From assembly GCF_036195325.1 (NCBI RefSeq), contig NZ_CP108101.1:1116001-1180000 (forward strand): a stretch of 64,000 bases of DNA, given 5' to 3'. Below are positions 1 to 9,304 of the stretch, piece after piece. This DNA is from Streptomyces sp. NBC_00234. Its GTDB lineage: Bacteria; Actinomycetota; Actinomycetes; Streptomycetales; Streptomycetaceae. Numbering within the stretch: the first letter of the stretch is position 1; each line of letters starts with the position of its first letter. A model generated the notes under the pieces. The model was not told the DNA's origin. It saw nothing but the letters and a program-made list of their open reading frames with translations, and made no database searches. The position numbers and the translations under genes are program-made.

Positions 1-1188
1 GTGGACAAGGGGCTGCGGCGCGAACTGCCGACCCGCGAAGAAGCGCTCGCCGTGCTGGCGACCTCGGACGACGAACTGCTCGACGTGGTGGCCGCCGCGG
101 GGCGGGTACGCCGCCAGTGGTTCGGGCGGCGCGTGAAACTGAACTATCTGGTCAATCTGAAGTCCGGGCTCTGCCCCGAGGACTGCTCGTACTGCTCGCA
201 GCGGCTCGGCTCGAAGGCCGAGATCCTCAAGTACACCTGGCTGAAGCCGGACGAGGCGTCCAAGGCTGCGGCCGCCGGGGTCGCGGGAGGCGCCAAGCGC
301 GTATGCCTGGTGGCGAGCGGCCGTGGTCCGACCGACCGCGACGTCGACCGGGTGTCGCAGACCATCGAGGCGATCAAGGACCAGAACGAGGGCGTCGAGG
401 TGTGCGCCTGTCTCGGCCTGCTCTCCGACGGCCAGGCCGAGCGGCTGCGTACCGCGGGTGCCGACGCGTACAACCACAACCTCAACACGTCCGAGGGGAC
501 GTACGGGGAGATCACCACCACGCACACCTACGCCGACCGGGTGGAGACCGTGCAGCAGGCGCAGGCCGCCGGGCTGTCCGCCTGCTCCGGCCTGATCGCC
601 GGTATGGGCGAGAGCGACGAGGACCTCGTCGACGTCGTCTTCTCGCTGCGCGAGCTGGACCCGGACTCGGTGCCGGTGAACTTCCTCATCCCGTTCGAGG
701 GCACCCCGCTCGCGAAGGAGTGGAACCTCACCCCGCAGCGCTGCCTGCGCATCCTCGCGATGGTCCGCTTCGTCTGCCCGGACGTCGAGGTGCGGCTCGC
801 GGGTGGTCGCGAGGTCCACCTGCGCTCGATGCAGCCGCTCGCCCTGAACCTGGTCAACTCGATCTTCCTGGGTGACTACCTGACCAGTGAGGGACAGGCC
901 GGCCAGACCGACCTGGACATGATCGCGGACGCCGGTTTCGAGGTGGAGGGCGCGGACACGACGACACTGCCCAGGCACCGCACGCAGGCCGCCGGTGGCT
1001 GCGGCTCGCACGACGGGGGCCGCGACTCGCACGAAGGAGGCTGTGGTTCGCACGCCGGGGGCTGCGCTCCTTGCGGCGACGCCGCCGAAGCGCCGGCCCC
1101 GGACGCCTCCGAGGTGCCGGCGGCGCGCACGGACCTGGTGGCGGTCCGCCGCCGCGGTGCCGGGACGGACCTCGCGCCCAATGCCTGA
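1..1188 (+). CDS. bioB: Biotin synthase BioB (5' end cut by the window)
   Basis: Radical SAM enzyme that inserts sulfur into dethiobiotin, the last step of biotin synthesis. The frame opens at base 1 with GTG, but Streptomyces BioB normally has a few residues before this Val-Asp-Lys-Gly, so the true start probably lies just outside the window. The CPEDCSYC motif (Cys 58, 62, 65 in window numbering) binds the 4Fe-4S cluster. Cys 102, Cys 135 or 137, Cys 195 and Arg 265 fit the 2Fe-2S ligands. After the barrel, residues 331-360 form a Gly-rich tail with four Cys and three His, absent from E. coli BioB. The stop overlaps the bioA start by 8 nt. Confidence 0.97.
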   Translation: MDKGLRRELPTREEALAVLATSDDELLDVVAAAGRVRRQWFGRRVKLNYLVNLKSGLCPEDCSYCSQRLGSKAEILKYTWLKPDEASKAAAAGVAGGAKRVCLVASGRGPTDRDVDRVSQTIEAIKDQNEGVEVCACLGLLSDGQAERLRTAGADAYNHNLNTSEGTYGEITTTHTYADRVETVQQAQAAGLSACSGLIAGMGESDEDLVDVVFSLRELDPDSVPVNFLIPFEGTPLAKEWNLTPQRCLRILAMVRFVCPDVEVRLAGGREVHLRSMQPLALNLVNSIFLGDYLTSEGQAGQTDLDMIADAGFEVEGADTTTLPRHRTQAAGGCGSHDGGRDSHEGGCGSHAGGCAPCGDAAEAPAPDASEVPAARTDLVAVRRRGAGTDLAPNA

Positions 1189-2485
1189 GCCGCTCTCCCC
1201 CACCGAGCTGCGCGCCCTGGACCGGGCTCATGTGTGGCATCCCTATGGCCCGATGCCGGGCCGTCAGGAACCGCTGGTCGTGGAGTCCGCGTCCGGTGTG
1301 CGCCTCCGGCTCGCCGAAGAGGCTTACGGGCAGCGCGAGTTGGTCGACGGCATGTCGTCCTGGTGGTCCGCGGTGCACGGCTACAACCACCCGGTGCTCA
1401 ACGAGGCCGCGCGCGGCCAGCTGGACCGGATGAGCCACGTGATGTTCGGCGGGCTCACGCACGAGCCCGCCGTGCGTCTGGCGACCCGGCTCGTGGAGAT
1501 CACCCCGGAACCGTTGCAGCACGTGTTCCTCTCCGATTCCGGTTCGGTGTCGGTCGAGGTGGCCGTGAAGATGTGTCTCCAGTACTGGCGCTCGGCCGGC
1601 AGGCCGGCCAAGCGGCGGCTGCTGACCTGGCGCGGCGGCTACCACGGCGACACCTGGCAGCCGATGTCGGTGTGCGATCCCGAGGGCGGGATGCATGAGC
1701 TGTGGTCGGGCGCACTGCCCCGGCAGGTCTTCGCGGACGCGCCGCCGGACGGCTTCGACGCGGAGCCCGACGACGCCTACGTGGCCCATCTGCGGGCACG
1801 GATCGCGGACCACGCCGATGAGCTGGCCGCGGTGATCGTGGAGCCGGTGGTGCAGGGTGCCGGGGGCATGCGGTTCCACTCCCCCGCGTATCTGCGCGTG
1901 CTGCGTGAGGCGTGCGACGCACATGACGTGCTGCTGGTGTTCGACGAGATCGCGACGGGCTTCGGCCGTACGGGGCAGTTGTTCGCGGCCGGACACGCCG
2001 GCGTCTCGCCGGATGTCATGTGCGTCGGCAAGGCGCTGACCGGTGGCTATCTGACGATGGCGGCGACGCTGTGCACCTCCCGGGTGGCCGAGGGCATCTC
2101 AAGTGGCGAGGTGCCCGTCCTCGCGCACGGCCCGACGTTCATGGGGAATCCGCTCGCCGCCGCGGTGGCCTGCGCATCGGTGGATCTGCTGCTGGGCCAG
2201 GACTGGGAGCAGGAGGTCAAGCGGATCGGCACCGGGCTGCGGGACGGTCTCGCGGAGGCGGCCGGACTGCCCGGGGTGCTGGACGTCCGGGTGCTGGGCG
2301 CCATCGGCGTCGTACAGCTGGATCACGAGGTGGACATGGAGGCCGCGACCCGGGCGGCGGTACGGGAAGGGGTCTGGCTGCGACCCTTCCGCGACCTCAT
2401 CTACACCATGCCGCCGTATGTGACCGGCGACGACGACGTGGCGCGGATCTGTCGCGCCGTGTGCGCTGCGGCTCGGGAGGGCTGA
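1181..2485 (+). CDS. bioA: Adenosylmethionine-8-amino-7-oxononanoate aminotransferase BioA
   Basis: Class III PLP-dependent aminotransferase (434 aa) that makes 7,8-diaminopelargonic acid, with S-adenosylmethionine as amino donor. The N-terminal HVWHPYGPM segment, the central [12 protein letters not shown] stretch and the [10 protein letters not shown] segment with the PLP-binding Lys are all visible. The ATG at 1181 sits inside the end of bioB (ATGCCTGA), which suggests translational coupling. The frame runs further upstream but only inside bioB, so the overlap start is preferred. bioD follows after a single base. Confidence 0.97.
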   Translation: MPEPLSPTELRALDRAHVWHPYGPMPGRQEPLVVESASGVRLRLAEEAYGQRELVDGMSSWWSAVHGYNHPVLNEAARGQLDRMSHVMFGGLTHEPAVRLATRLVEITPEPLQHVFLSDSGSVSVEVAVKMCLQYWRSAGRPAKRRLLTWRGGYHGDTWQPMSVCDPEGGMHELWSGALPRQVFADAPPDGFDAEPDDAYVAHLRARIADHADELAAVIVEPVVQGAGGMRFHSPAYLRVLREACDAHDVLLVFDEIATGFGRTGQLFAAGHAGVSPDVMCVGKALTGGYLTMAATLCTSRVAEGISSGEVPVLAHGPTFMGNPLAAAVACASVDLLLGQDWEQEVKRIGTGLRDGLAEAAGLPGVLDVRVLGAIGVVQLDHEVDMEAATRAAVREGVWLRPFRDLIYTMPPYVTGDDDVARICRAVCAAAREG

Positions 2486-2486
2486 G

Positions 2487-3173
2487 ATGACGATTCTGGT
2501 GGTGACGGGTACCGGCACCGAGATCGGAAAGACCGTGGTGACCGCGGCCATCGCCGCGGTGGCCGGGGATCGCAGGGTGGCCGTGCTCAAGCCCGCCCAG
2601 ACCGGCCTCGCCCCCGGCGAACCCGGGGACGCGGCCGAGGTGGTGCGGCTCGCCGGCGGGCATGTCACGCCGGTCGAACTGGCCCGGTTCCCCGACCCGC
2701 TGGCCCCCGCGACCGCCGCACGCAGGGCCGGACTCGCGCCGGTGCGTCCGTACGAGGTGGCCGAGGCGGCCGGGAAGCTGGCGGCCGAGTACGACCTGGT
2801 GCTCGTCGAGGGGGCGGGCGGTCTGCTCGTACGGTTCGACGACGAGGGCTCCACGCTCGCGGACGTGGCCGGGCTGCTGGGCGCGCCGGTGCTGGTGGTG
2901 ACCCCCGCGGGGCTCGGAACGCTCAATTCCACCGCGCTGACCTCGGAGGCGCTGCGGGCCCGTGGCCTGGAGTGTCTGGGCGTGGTGGTGGGCAGCATGC
3001 CGGCCGAGCCGGATCTGGCCGCCCGGTGCAATATCGACGACCTCCCGGTCGCGGCAGGCGCTCCCCTGCTCGGCGCGGTGCCGGCCGGTGCGGGATCGCT
3101 GGCTCCGGAGGACTTCAGGGCGCGCGCGGCGAGTTGGCTGGCCCCGGCACTCGGCGGGCACCGGAGGGCGTGA
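2487..3173 (+). CDS. bioD: Dethiobiotin synthetase BioD
   Basis: ATP-dependent carboxylase (228 aa) that closes the ureido ring of dethiobiotin from diaminopelargonate and CO2. The P-loop [10 protein letters not shown] is at residues 7-16, followed by the KPAQTG segment and the [11 protein letters not shown] motif. It is the last gene of the bioB-bioA-bioD operon, starting one base after the bioA stop. No BirA-type operator or other biotin regulatory site is visible within the window part of the operon; the operon promoter lies upstream of base 1. Confidence 0.96.
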   Translation: MTILVVTGTGTEIGKTVVTAAIAAVAGDRRVAVLKPAQTGLAPGEPGDAAEVVRLAGGHVTPVELARFPDPLAPATAARRAGLAPVRPYEVAEAAGKLAAEYDLVLVEGAGGLLVRFDDEGSTLADVAGLLGAPVLVVTPAGLGTLNSTALTSEALRARGLECLGVVVGSMPAEPDLAARCNIDDLPVAAGAPLLGAVPAGAGSLAPEDFRARAASWLAPALGGHRRA

Positions 3174-3244
3174 CGACGACCGGCTGAGCGGGCCCGTTCG
3201 GGGGAGAATCGAAGAAGCCGAACGTGTTCTTCGAGGAGGCCGCC

Positions 3245-3922
3245 ATGCATCTGCGCAGTACGAAGATCCCGCGGGACGCGGTGCACCACCCCGTCTTCGC
3301 CCGGTTCTACGCCCGGATGAGCGTGGCCGCCGACACGAGGGGCGGCGTGGCCGCCTATCGCGTGGAGCTGCTGGCCGGCCTGTCGGGCCGGGCGATCGAG
3401 ATCGGCGCGGGCAACGGTCTGAACTTCGCGCACTACCCGGCGGCCGTCTCCGAGGTCGTGGCGATCGAGCCGGAACGGAGGCTGCGCCAACTGGCGGCCG
3501 GCGCCGCGCTGCGGGCGGAGGTCCCGGTGGACGTGGTGCCCGGTACGGCCGAGGCCCTGCCGGTGAAGAGCGAAGCCTTCGACGCCGCGGTGGCCTCCCT
3601 GGTCCTGTGCACCGTACGGGATCTGCCGCGCGCCCTGGCCGAGATCAGGCGGGTGCTGCGGCCCGGGGGTGAGCTGCGCTTCTTCGAGCACGGGCTGGCC
3701 CCGGGCCGCGCACTGGCGACGACGCAGCGGATGGCGGACCGTACGGTCTGGCCGCTGCTCTTCGGCGGATGTCACACGGCGCGGGACACGATCGCCGCGA
3801 TCGAGGCGGCCGGCTTCGAGATGGGCACGTACCGCAGGCTGCGGATTCCGGAGAAGGGGATGCAACTCCCCTCCTCCCCCTGCGTCCTGGGTGTGGCCCG
3901 CCGTCCGTTCTCGGACGACTGA
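3245..3922 (+). CDS. Class I SAM-dependent methyltransferase
   Basis: Methyltransferase of the UbiE/Methyltransf_11 type (225 aa). Motif I reads AIEIGAGNGLNFAHY, and the later VASLVLCTVRDLPRALAEIRR and LRPGGELRFFEH segments are typical of motifs IV to VI. The substrate is unknown. I chose the ATG at 3245 because GAGGAGG lies just upstream; an in-frame GTG at 3224 has no such site. It follows bioD by about 70 bp and could share its transcript, but nothing links it to biotin chemistry. Confidence 0.85.
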   Translation: MHLRSTKIPRDAVHHPVFARFYARMSVAADTRGGVAAYRVELLAGLSGRAIEIGAGNGLNFAHYPAAVSEVVAIEPERRLRQLAAGAALRAEVPVDVVPGTAEALPVKSEAFDAAVASLVLCTVRDLPRALAEIRRVLRPGGELRFFEHGLAPGRALATTQRMADRTVWPLLFGGCHTARDTIAAIEAAGFEMGTYRRLRIPEKGMQLPSSPCVLGVARRPFSDD

Positions 3923-3926
3923 CGCG

Positions 3927-4460
3927 TCAGTCCTCGCCCTGCCCGCCGCTGTCCAGCTGGTCCGCGAAGGCTCTCAGGGCGTCGGCCAGTTCCTGTTTGG
4001 TCGGCAACTGGTCGACCTTCGCTTCGAGTTCACCGATGCGCGCGGTGAGCTCGCCGAGATCGGCCGGGGGTGTCGGCTGACCGGAGCCGCTCGGGTCGGG
4101 GCCCTCCGAGGGGACGGGGGATTCGGACGGCTCCCCGCCACCGGTGCTGCCGGAACCGCCGACACTCCCGCCGCTGTCCGAACCGCCGCTGTCCACGCCG
4201 CCGGTCGAACCGCCGTCCGTGGTGCCGACGGTCCCGCCGTCCGTTCCACCGGAGCCGTCCGTGGGTACGGGCGTCGGGTCGCCGCTCTCCGAACCGCCCG
4301 TCACGCCCGCCGTCACCCCGCCCGAGGTGCCCCCGTCGTCCGGGGCGCCGACGGCGATGGCTCCGCCCACGCCGAGGACCACCGCGGCTGCCGTGCCGAC
4401 GAGGGTGACCGTCATCCGTCTGGTCCGTCCGATGCCTCTCAGGCGCGCTATGCGTGTCAT
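3927..4460 (-). CDS. Membrane-anchored or exported low-complexity protein
   Basis: A 177-residue protein of unknown function. A basic N-terminus is followed by a hydrophobic helix at about residues 17-38, then about 90 residues rich in Gly, Ser, Thr, Asp and Pro. The last 45 residues (ELTARIGELEAKVDQL onward) look like an amphipathic helix or coiled coil. The architecture suggests an anchor, a flexible spacer and a short helical head outside the membrane. It is convergent with the methyltransferase, with only a few bases between the stops. Real coding is likely from the codon bias, but the family is not recognised. Confidence 0.65.
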   Translation of the reverse strand: MTRIARLRGIGRTRRMTVTLVGTAAAVVLGVGGAIAVGAPDDGGTSGGVTAGVTGGSESGDPTPVPTDGSGGTDGGTVGTTDGGSTGGVDSGGSDSGGSVGGSGSTGGGEPSESPVPSEGPDPSGSGQPTPPADLGELTARIGELEAKVDQLPTKQELADALRAFADQLDSGGQGED

Positions 4461-4554
4461 GCCCGGGACATTAGCCTCGCGCGGGTGCGGAAGAGGGCAT
4501 TCCGACGACCTCCCGCACCATGCGCCACGGCCCGCTCGGACAGGGCGTCCGGAA

Positions 4555-4926
4555 TCACACGCTCCACTGACGCAGTTCGGCGGCGATGGCCCGGACGTCG
4601 GCCTTGCCCTCCTTGACCAGCCTGGCCAGGTCGCGCACCTGCTCGGGCGAGGTGATGACCTTCAGCCCCGAGGCCACGAGATAGCCGTAGGCGACGGCCG
4701 AGGCGAACATCGCGTTGGAGTGTTCGAGCGCGGGCACATGAAGCAGGAGCTGCAGGAGAGCGGCGGCCCGGGCGTGCGGGTCGCTGTACACGGGGCTGCC
4801 GAAGATCTCCGCCTCGTGACGGCTGACCGCGGCGACGAGCGCGCCCCAGTCGACGACCTGCGGATCACCGGGCGTCTTGTGCTCGGCGACCATCAGCAGC
4901 CAGGAAAGGTCGATCTTCAGATTCAA
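4555..4926 (-). CDS. Fic/Doc-like toxin component with degenerate active site
   Basis: A 123-residue protein resembling the Streptomyces Fic-family toxins of type II toxin-antitoxin modules. The helix that would carry the Fic motif reads HVPALEHSNAMFASAV. The first His is present, but the HPFxxGNGR pattern, including the Gly-Asn and terminal Arg that bind ATP phosphates, is not. AMP or phosphate transfer by the classical mechanism is therefore doubtful. Its start overlaps the last 4 nt of the upstream antitoxin gene, the usual coupled order with antitoxin first. Confidence 0.75.
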   Translation of the reverse strand: MNLKIDLSWLLMVAEHKTPGDPQVVDWGALVAAVSRHEAEIFGSPVYSDPHARAAALLQLLLHVPALEHSNAMFASAVAYGYLVASGLKVITSPEQVRDLARLVKEGKADVRAIAAELRQWSV

Positions 4927-5150
4927 CGGGCTCCTTCGCCCTCCGCACCGAACTCGTCCGCGAAAACCGACTCGTACTGCTTCATGAAGTCGGCCGCGGC
5001 TTCGACGAAGGTGTGGCCCACCTCGCCCGCGTCCTGCTTCACGAGCTCCTCGATGTACCGGTTCACACTCATCCCCCTCTGCAGCGCACGCTGTCGCGCG
5101 GCCTCGGCGGTGGCCTCGTCCACTCGTACGTTCAACTGGGTCTTGGGCAC
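4923..5150 (-). CDS. Ribbon-helix-helix antitoxin
   Basis: A 75-residue protein. Residues 4-10 (TQLNVRV) form the predicted DNA-contacting beta strand and residues 12-45 the two helices of a ribbon-helix-helix fold. The acidic C-terminal tail (about 48-75) is likely the part that wraps the toxin. It overlaps the Fic-like gene by 4 nt. Such antitoxins usually repress their own promoter, which must lie in 5151-5312, shared with the divergent GNAT gene. Confidence 0.8.
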   Translation of the reverse strand: MPKTQLNVRVDEATAEAARQRALQRGMSVNRYIEELVKQDAGEVGHTFVEAAADFMKQYESVFADEFGAEGEGAR

Positions 5151-5312
5151 TCCATCACGCTAGCGCGCACCCGCTAGCACCAGCAAGGCCAGGCGGGCCG
5201 TGCCCCGTACACGTGCTTGCGGGACCGGATACGGCGCAGGGCGGGCGGCCCGGTCGGCGGGCCCGCCCATATGCCGGAATCCGGTCGACGCTCCCGGCTG
5301 GCCGGTGATGGG

Positions 5313-5747
5313 ATGGCCGCCATGAATGATCTTGCGATACGGGCTGCCGAATCCACCGACCTGGACAATGTCCTCGCCTTCTGGAAGGTCGCCGCCGAAG
5401 GCACCAGCATCAGTGACGACCAGGACGGCATACGGCGGCTGATCGACCGCGACCCGGGCGCCCTGATCCTCGCGGAGCACGACGGTGTCCTGGCCGGCAC
5501 CGTCATCGCCGGCTTCGACGGCTGGCGGTGCCATCTGTACCGGCTCGCGGTCCATCCCGGCCGGCGCCGCCGTGGCATCGGCGCCGCCCTGCTGGCGGCG
5601 GCGGAGGAACGGTTCACCGAACTGGGCGGGCGACGCGGCGACGCGATGGTCCTCGACCACAACGACCTGGCCCGGCATGCGTGGCGCGCCGCGGGGTACG
5701 CGCCGGAGCCCCAGTGGAGCCGCTGGGTGAAGCACCTCACCCGCTGA
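5313..5747 (+). CDS. GNAT family N-acetyltransferase
   Basis: About 144 residues covering one GNAT domain. The acetyl-CoA loop is RRRGIGAALL after the LYRLAVHPG strand, and the final strand contains NDLARHAWRAAGYAP. The substrate cannot be read from the sequence. The ATG at 5313 and another at 5322 are both possible; the longer frame to 5217 lacks homology before MNDLAIRAAES. It is divergent from the toxin-antitoxin pair. Confidence 0.8.
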   Translation: MAAMNDLAIRAAESTDLDNVLAFWKVAAEGTSISDDQDGIRRLIDRDPGALILAEHDGVLAGTVIAGFDGWRCHLYRLAVHPGRRRRGIGAALLAAAEERFTELGGRRGDAMVLDHNDLARHAWRAAGYAPEPQWSRWVKHLTR

Positions 5748-5964
5748 GACCGCGGGCGGAGCGGCGTGCCGGGGCCCCGCGGAGGCGCCCTCGCCGCGCC
5801 GCGCGGCGCACCGGCCGCCCCGGCGGCCCTTACGATGTCCTGTCATCCGACCGCCCCCACGAAAGGTGTGAGCGTCCGCCCATGGGCGAGCCTCCGAGTA
5901 GCCGACATCGCATCCATCGCGCGATCCCCCTGCCCCTGCCCGATCATGGGACGGAGGTGAACCG

Positions 5965-7302
5965 ATGACCGAAGTGCTTCTGCTTCTCGTGGCGGTACTG
6001 CTCTCACTGGCCTGCGGCGCCTTCGTCGCGGCGGAGTTCTCCCTGACCACGGTCGAGCGCGGCGAGCTCGAACGGGCGGTCGACCGGGGGGAGCGGGGTG
6101 CGGCGAGCGCCCTCAAGGCCGTGCGCAGCCTCACCTTCCAGCTGTCCGGAGCGCAGCTCGGCATCACCGTCACCAATCTGGTGGTCGGCATGCTCGCCGA
6201 ACCCTCCATCGCGGCACTCCTCCGCGGACCCCTCGAAGCGATGGGCGCCTCCCCCGGTGTGGCGTCCTCGGTGGCCCTGGTGATCGGTACCGCCCTGTCC
6301 ACCGTCGTCCTGATGGTGGTCGGCGAACTCGTCCCGAAGAACTGGGCGATCTCCTCACCACTGGCCGTGGCGAAGGCGGTGGCCACCCCGCAACGGGTGT
6401 TCACCGCTGTCTTCCGCCCCTTCATCAGCCACCTCAACAACACCGCGAACCGCATCGTGCGCCGCTTCGGCCTCGAACCGGCCGAGGAACTCGCCTCCGC
6501 CCGCAGCCCCCAGGAGCTGGTGGCGCTGGCACGCCACTCGGCCAAGGAGGGCGCGCTGGAGGCGGACACCGCCGAACTCTTCGTACGCACCCTCAACCTG
6601 GCGGAGCTGACCGCCGAGAACGTGATGACCCCGCGCGTCCAGGTGACCGCCCTCGAAATACAGGCCACCGCCGAGGACGTCGCGAACGCCACGCGCGCGA
6701 CCGGGCTCTCCCGCTTCCCCGTCTACCGAGGAAATCTGGACTCCGTCGTCGGCGTCGTCCACATCAAGGACGTGCTGGCGATTCCGGCCGACGAAAGGCC
6801 CCGCAGGAGGGTCTCGGACATGCTGCGGGAGCCCCTGCTCGTACCGGAGACGCTCACCGTGGACCGGCTGCTCGACCGGCTGTCCGGCAAGCTGGCCATG
6901 GCCGTCGTCATCGACGAGTACGGCGGCACGGCGGGCGTCGTGACGCTGGAGGACATCGTCGAGGAGGTCGTCGGCGAGGTGCGCGACGAACACGATCCGC
7001 ACGAGACACCGGACCTCGCACCGGCCGGTGAGGACGCCGACGGACGCACCCTCTGGTCCGCGGACGGCGCGGCCCGCACCGACCAGCTCAGGACCATCGG
7101 GCTGCGGGTGCCGGACGGACCGTACGAAACGCTGGCCGGGCTGATCGCAGCCCAGGTCGGACGCATCCCGGTGGTGGGTGACACCGTCGAACTGACCGGC
7201 TGGCGCATCGACGTGGTGGACGCCTCCGGGCGCCGCGCCGCGCGGGCGCTCCTGCACGCGCCGCTTACCGGCTCCCACGAGCTGACGGAGAACGAACGAT
7301 GA
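5965..7302 (+). CDS. DUF21/CBS membrane protein (CorC/HlyC hemolysin family)
   Basis: A 445-residue member of the CNNM/CorB-like family: an N-terminal DUF21 transmembrane domain (about 1-190), a CBS pair (about 205-330) and a C-terminal CorC_HlyC domain that starts near the VVIDEYGGTAGVVTLEDIVEE segment. Relatives take part in Mg2+ or Co2+ transport or resistance, so transport is inferred from the family. GGAGGTG precedes the ATG by 6 bases. The next gene is a shorter paralogue whose start overlaps this stop (ATGA), so the two are probably co-translated and may form one complex. Confidence 0.9.
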   Translation: MTEVLLLLVAVLLSLACGAFVAAEFSLTTVERGELERAVDRGERGAASALKAVRSLTFQLSGAQLGITVTNLVVGMLAEPSIAALLRGPLEAMGASPGVASSVALVIGTALSTVVLMVVGELVPKNWAISSPLAVAKAVATPQRVFTAVFRPFISHLNNTANRIVRRFGLEPAEELASARSPQELVALARHSAKEGALEADTAELFVRTLNLAELTAENVMTPRVQVTALEIQATAEDVANATRATGLSRFPVYRGNLDSVVGVVHIKDVLAIPADERPRRRVSDMLREPLLVPETLTVDRLLDRLSGKLAMAVVIDEYGGTAGVVTLEDIVEEVVGEVRDEHDPHETPDLAPAGEDADGRTLWSADGAARTDQLRTIGLRVPDGPYETLAGLIAAQVGRIPVVGDTVELTGWRIDVVDASGRRAARALLHAPLTGSHELTENER

Positions 7303-8318
7303 CCGCCGTCCAGCTCTTCATCGGCCTGCTCACCCTGGTCGTCAACGCCTTCTTCGTCGGCGCGGAGTTCGCGATGATCTCCGTACGCCGCAGCCAGATC
7401 GAGCCCGAGGCAGAGGCGGGGAACCGGCGCGCGCACAGTGTGATCTGGGGCCTCGAACACGTGTCGGCGCTACTCGCGGCGGCGCAGCTCGGCATCACGC
7501 TGTGCACGCTGGTGCTGGGTATCGTCGCCGAGCCCGCCATCGCGCATCTGCTGGAGCCCCTGTTCGACCTGATCGGCATGCCGCACGGCCTGGTGCATCC
7601 GGTGTCGTTCGTGATCGCGCTGTCCGTGGCGACGTATCTGCACATGCTCCTGGGCGAGATGGTGCCCAAGAACATCGCACTCGCCGAGCCGGCCCGCAGC
7701 GCGCTGCTGCTCGGTCCCCCGCTGGTGGCGCTGGCCCGCGGCCTGCGCCCGGTGATCTTCACCATCAACGCCTTCGCGAACACGCTGCTCAAGCTGCTGC
7801 GGGTGGAGACCAAGGACGAGGTGTCCGCGACCTTCTCCGACGACGAGCTGGCCCGGCTGGTGAAGGACGCGGGGGACGCCGGCCTGGTCGACGACCGTTC
7901 GGCCGAACGGCTCCGGCATGCGCTGGAGCTGGGCAGGCGCCCGGTCCGCGACGTCGTCCTCCCGGTGGACCGGGTGGTGTCCACCCGGGTCGGGACGACG
8001 CCCGAGGAACTGGAGAGGCTCTCCACCGAGACCGGCTTCTCGCGCTTCCCGGTCATGGACAGCGAGGAACGGATTCTGGGCTACCTCCACGTGAAGGACG
8101 CTCTGGACGCGACGCCGCGCGATGTCCCCTTCCCGGTGACGGCGATGCGCCCGATCGCCCGGGTGCGGGCGTCGACACCGCTCGACGACGTACTGACGGC
8201 GCTGCGGCGCAGTCGTACGCACCTGGCGGCCGTCGTCGACGAGGACGACCGGCTGGCCGGGCTCGTCACGATGGAGGACGTGCTGCGTGAGCTGGTGGGA
8301 CGGCCTCAGGGGCGCTGA
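7299..8318 (+). CDS. DUF21/CBS membrane protein, second paralogue
   Basis: A 339-residue paralogue of the preceding protein. The DUF21 membrane domain covers about residues 1-190 (the GEMVPKNIALAEPAR segment is typical) and the CBS pair about 200-335, ending with LAGLVTMEDVLRELVG. Unlike its partner it stops right after the CBS pair and lacks the C-terminal CorC_HlyC domain. Translation is coupled through a 4-nt overlap. A long-plus-short pair of this kind is common in actinobacteria and suggests a heteromeric membrane complex. Confidence 0.9.
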   Translation: MTAVQLFIGLLTLVVNAFFVGAEFAMISVRRSQIEPEAEAGNRRAHSVIWGLEHVSALLAAAQLGITLCTLVLGIVAEPAIAHLLEPLFDLIGMPHGLVHPVSFVIALSVATYLHMLLGEMVPKNIALAEPARSALLLGPPLVALARGLRPVIFTINAFANTLLKLLRVETKDEVSATFSDDELARLVKDAGDAGLVDDRSAERLRHALELGRRPVRDVVLPVDRVVSTRVGTTPEELERLSTETGFSRFPVMDSEERILGYLHVKDALDATPRDVPFPVTAMRPIARVRASTPLDDVLTALRRSRTHLAAVVDEDDRLAGLVTMEDVLRELVGRPQGR

Positions 8319-8380
8319 TACCGGTCCCGCTCCAGCAGCTCGCGAGGCGGTGGATACCGGCGCGGTACCATCGCAGGGCC

Positions 8381-9160
8381 ATGGAAATGAATGCCTCCTA
8401 CACCAGTCTTGTCGCGGTCGGCGACTCCTTCACCGAGGGCATGTCGGACCTCCTCCCCGACGGCTCGTACCGCGGCTGGGCCGATGTCCTGGCCACCCGC
8501 CTCGCGGCCCGCACCCCCGGTTTCCGGTACGCCAACCTCGCCGTGCGCGGGAAGCTGATCCGCCAGATCGTCGAGGAGCAGGTGGACGTCGCCGCGGCCA
8601 TGAAGGCGGACGTCGTCACGCTCGTGGGCGGACTCAACGACACCCTGCGGCCGAAGTGCGACATGGGCATGGTGCGGGCCCGGCTGGAAGAGGCCGTCGA
8701 ACGCCTCGCGCCGTCGTGCGGACAGCTCGTGCTGATGCGCAGCCCCGGGCGCAACGGCCCGGTGATGGAGCGCTTCCGGCCGCGCATGGAGGAGCTGTTC
8801 TCCCTGATCGACTACCTGGCGGCCCGGCACGGTGCGCTGGTCGTCGATCTGTACGGTGCGGAGTCGCTGGGCGACCCCCGGATGTGGGACGTGGACAGGC
8901 TCCATCTCACCGCGGAGGGCCACCGCCGGGTGGCCGAGGCGGTGTGGCAGGCGCTGGGGCTGCCCGCGGAGCAGGACTGGCGTACGCCGATGCCGGCGAC
9001 GGTGCCGCCGCGCTGGGCCGTGCGCCGGGTCGACGACGTACGGTTCGCCCGCCGGCATCTGGCGCCGTGGATCGGACGACGGCTGACCGGCCGGTCGTCC
9101 GGCGACGGGCGTCCGCCGAAGCGTGCGGAACTGCTGCCGTACGAGCCGCCGCTCAGCTGA
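8381..9160 (+). CDS. SGNH/GDSL-family hydrolase
   Basis: A 259-residue esterase-like protein. Block I is VAVGDSFTEG with the nucleophile Ser at residue 16, block III is GGLNDTL, and block V is DVDRLHLTAEGH carrying the Asp and His of the triad. There is no signal peptide, so it is probably cytoplasmic. Extensive positive charge at the C-terminus (about 215-259) may mediate membrane or nucleic-acid contact. Substrate unknown. It stands alone, about 60 bp after the DUF21 pair. Confidence 0.88.
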   Translation: MEMNASYTSLVAVGDSFTEGMSDLLPDGSYRGWADVLATRLAARTPGFRYANLAVRGKLIRQIVEEQVDVAAAMKADVVTLVGGLNDTLRPKCDMGMVRARLEEAVERLAPSCGQLVLMRSPGRNGPVMERFRPRMEELFSLIDYLAARHGALVVDLYGAESLGDPRMWDVDRLHLTAEGHRRVAEAVWQALGLPAEQDWRTPMPATVPPRWAVRRVDDVRFARRHLAPWIGRRLTGRSSGDGRPPKRAELLPYEPPLS

Positions 9161-9304
9161 GACCCGCAGGCGGTCCGTCGCCGTGCAGCGGCCACGCCGA
9201 CGACCCCTCGGCCGGCAGCTCGACCGCGGCTTGTTAGCGGTGCCTTCGCGCCCTGTTCACCAGGCGTTACGCGGCTTCTCCCGAGGGCCGATCAGCATTC
9301 CCCC

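Noticed and set aside
854..1996. Long antisense frames opposite bioB and bioA
   Set aside because: They are produced by the high third-position GC of the sense genes and have atypical Arg/Pro/His-rich composition.
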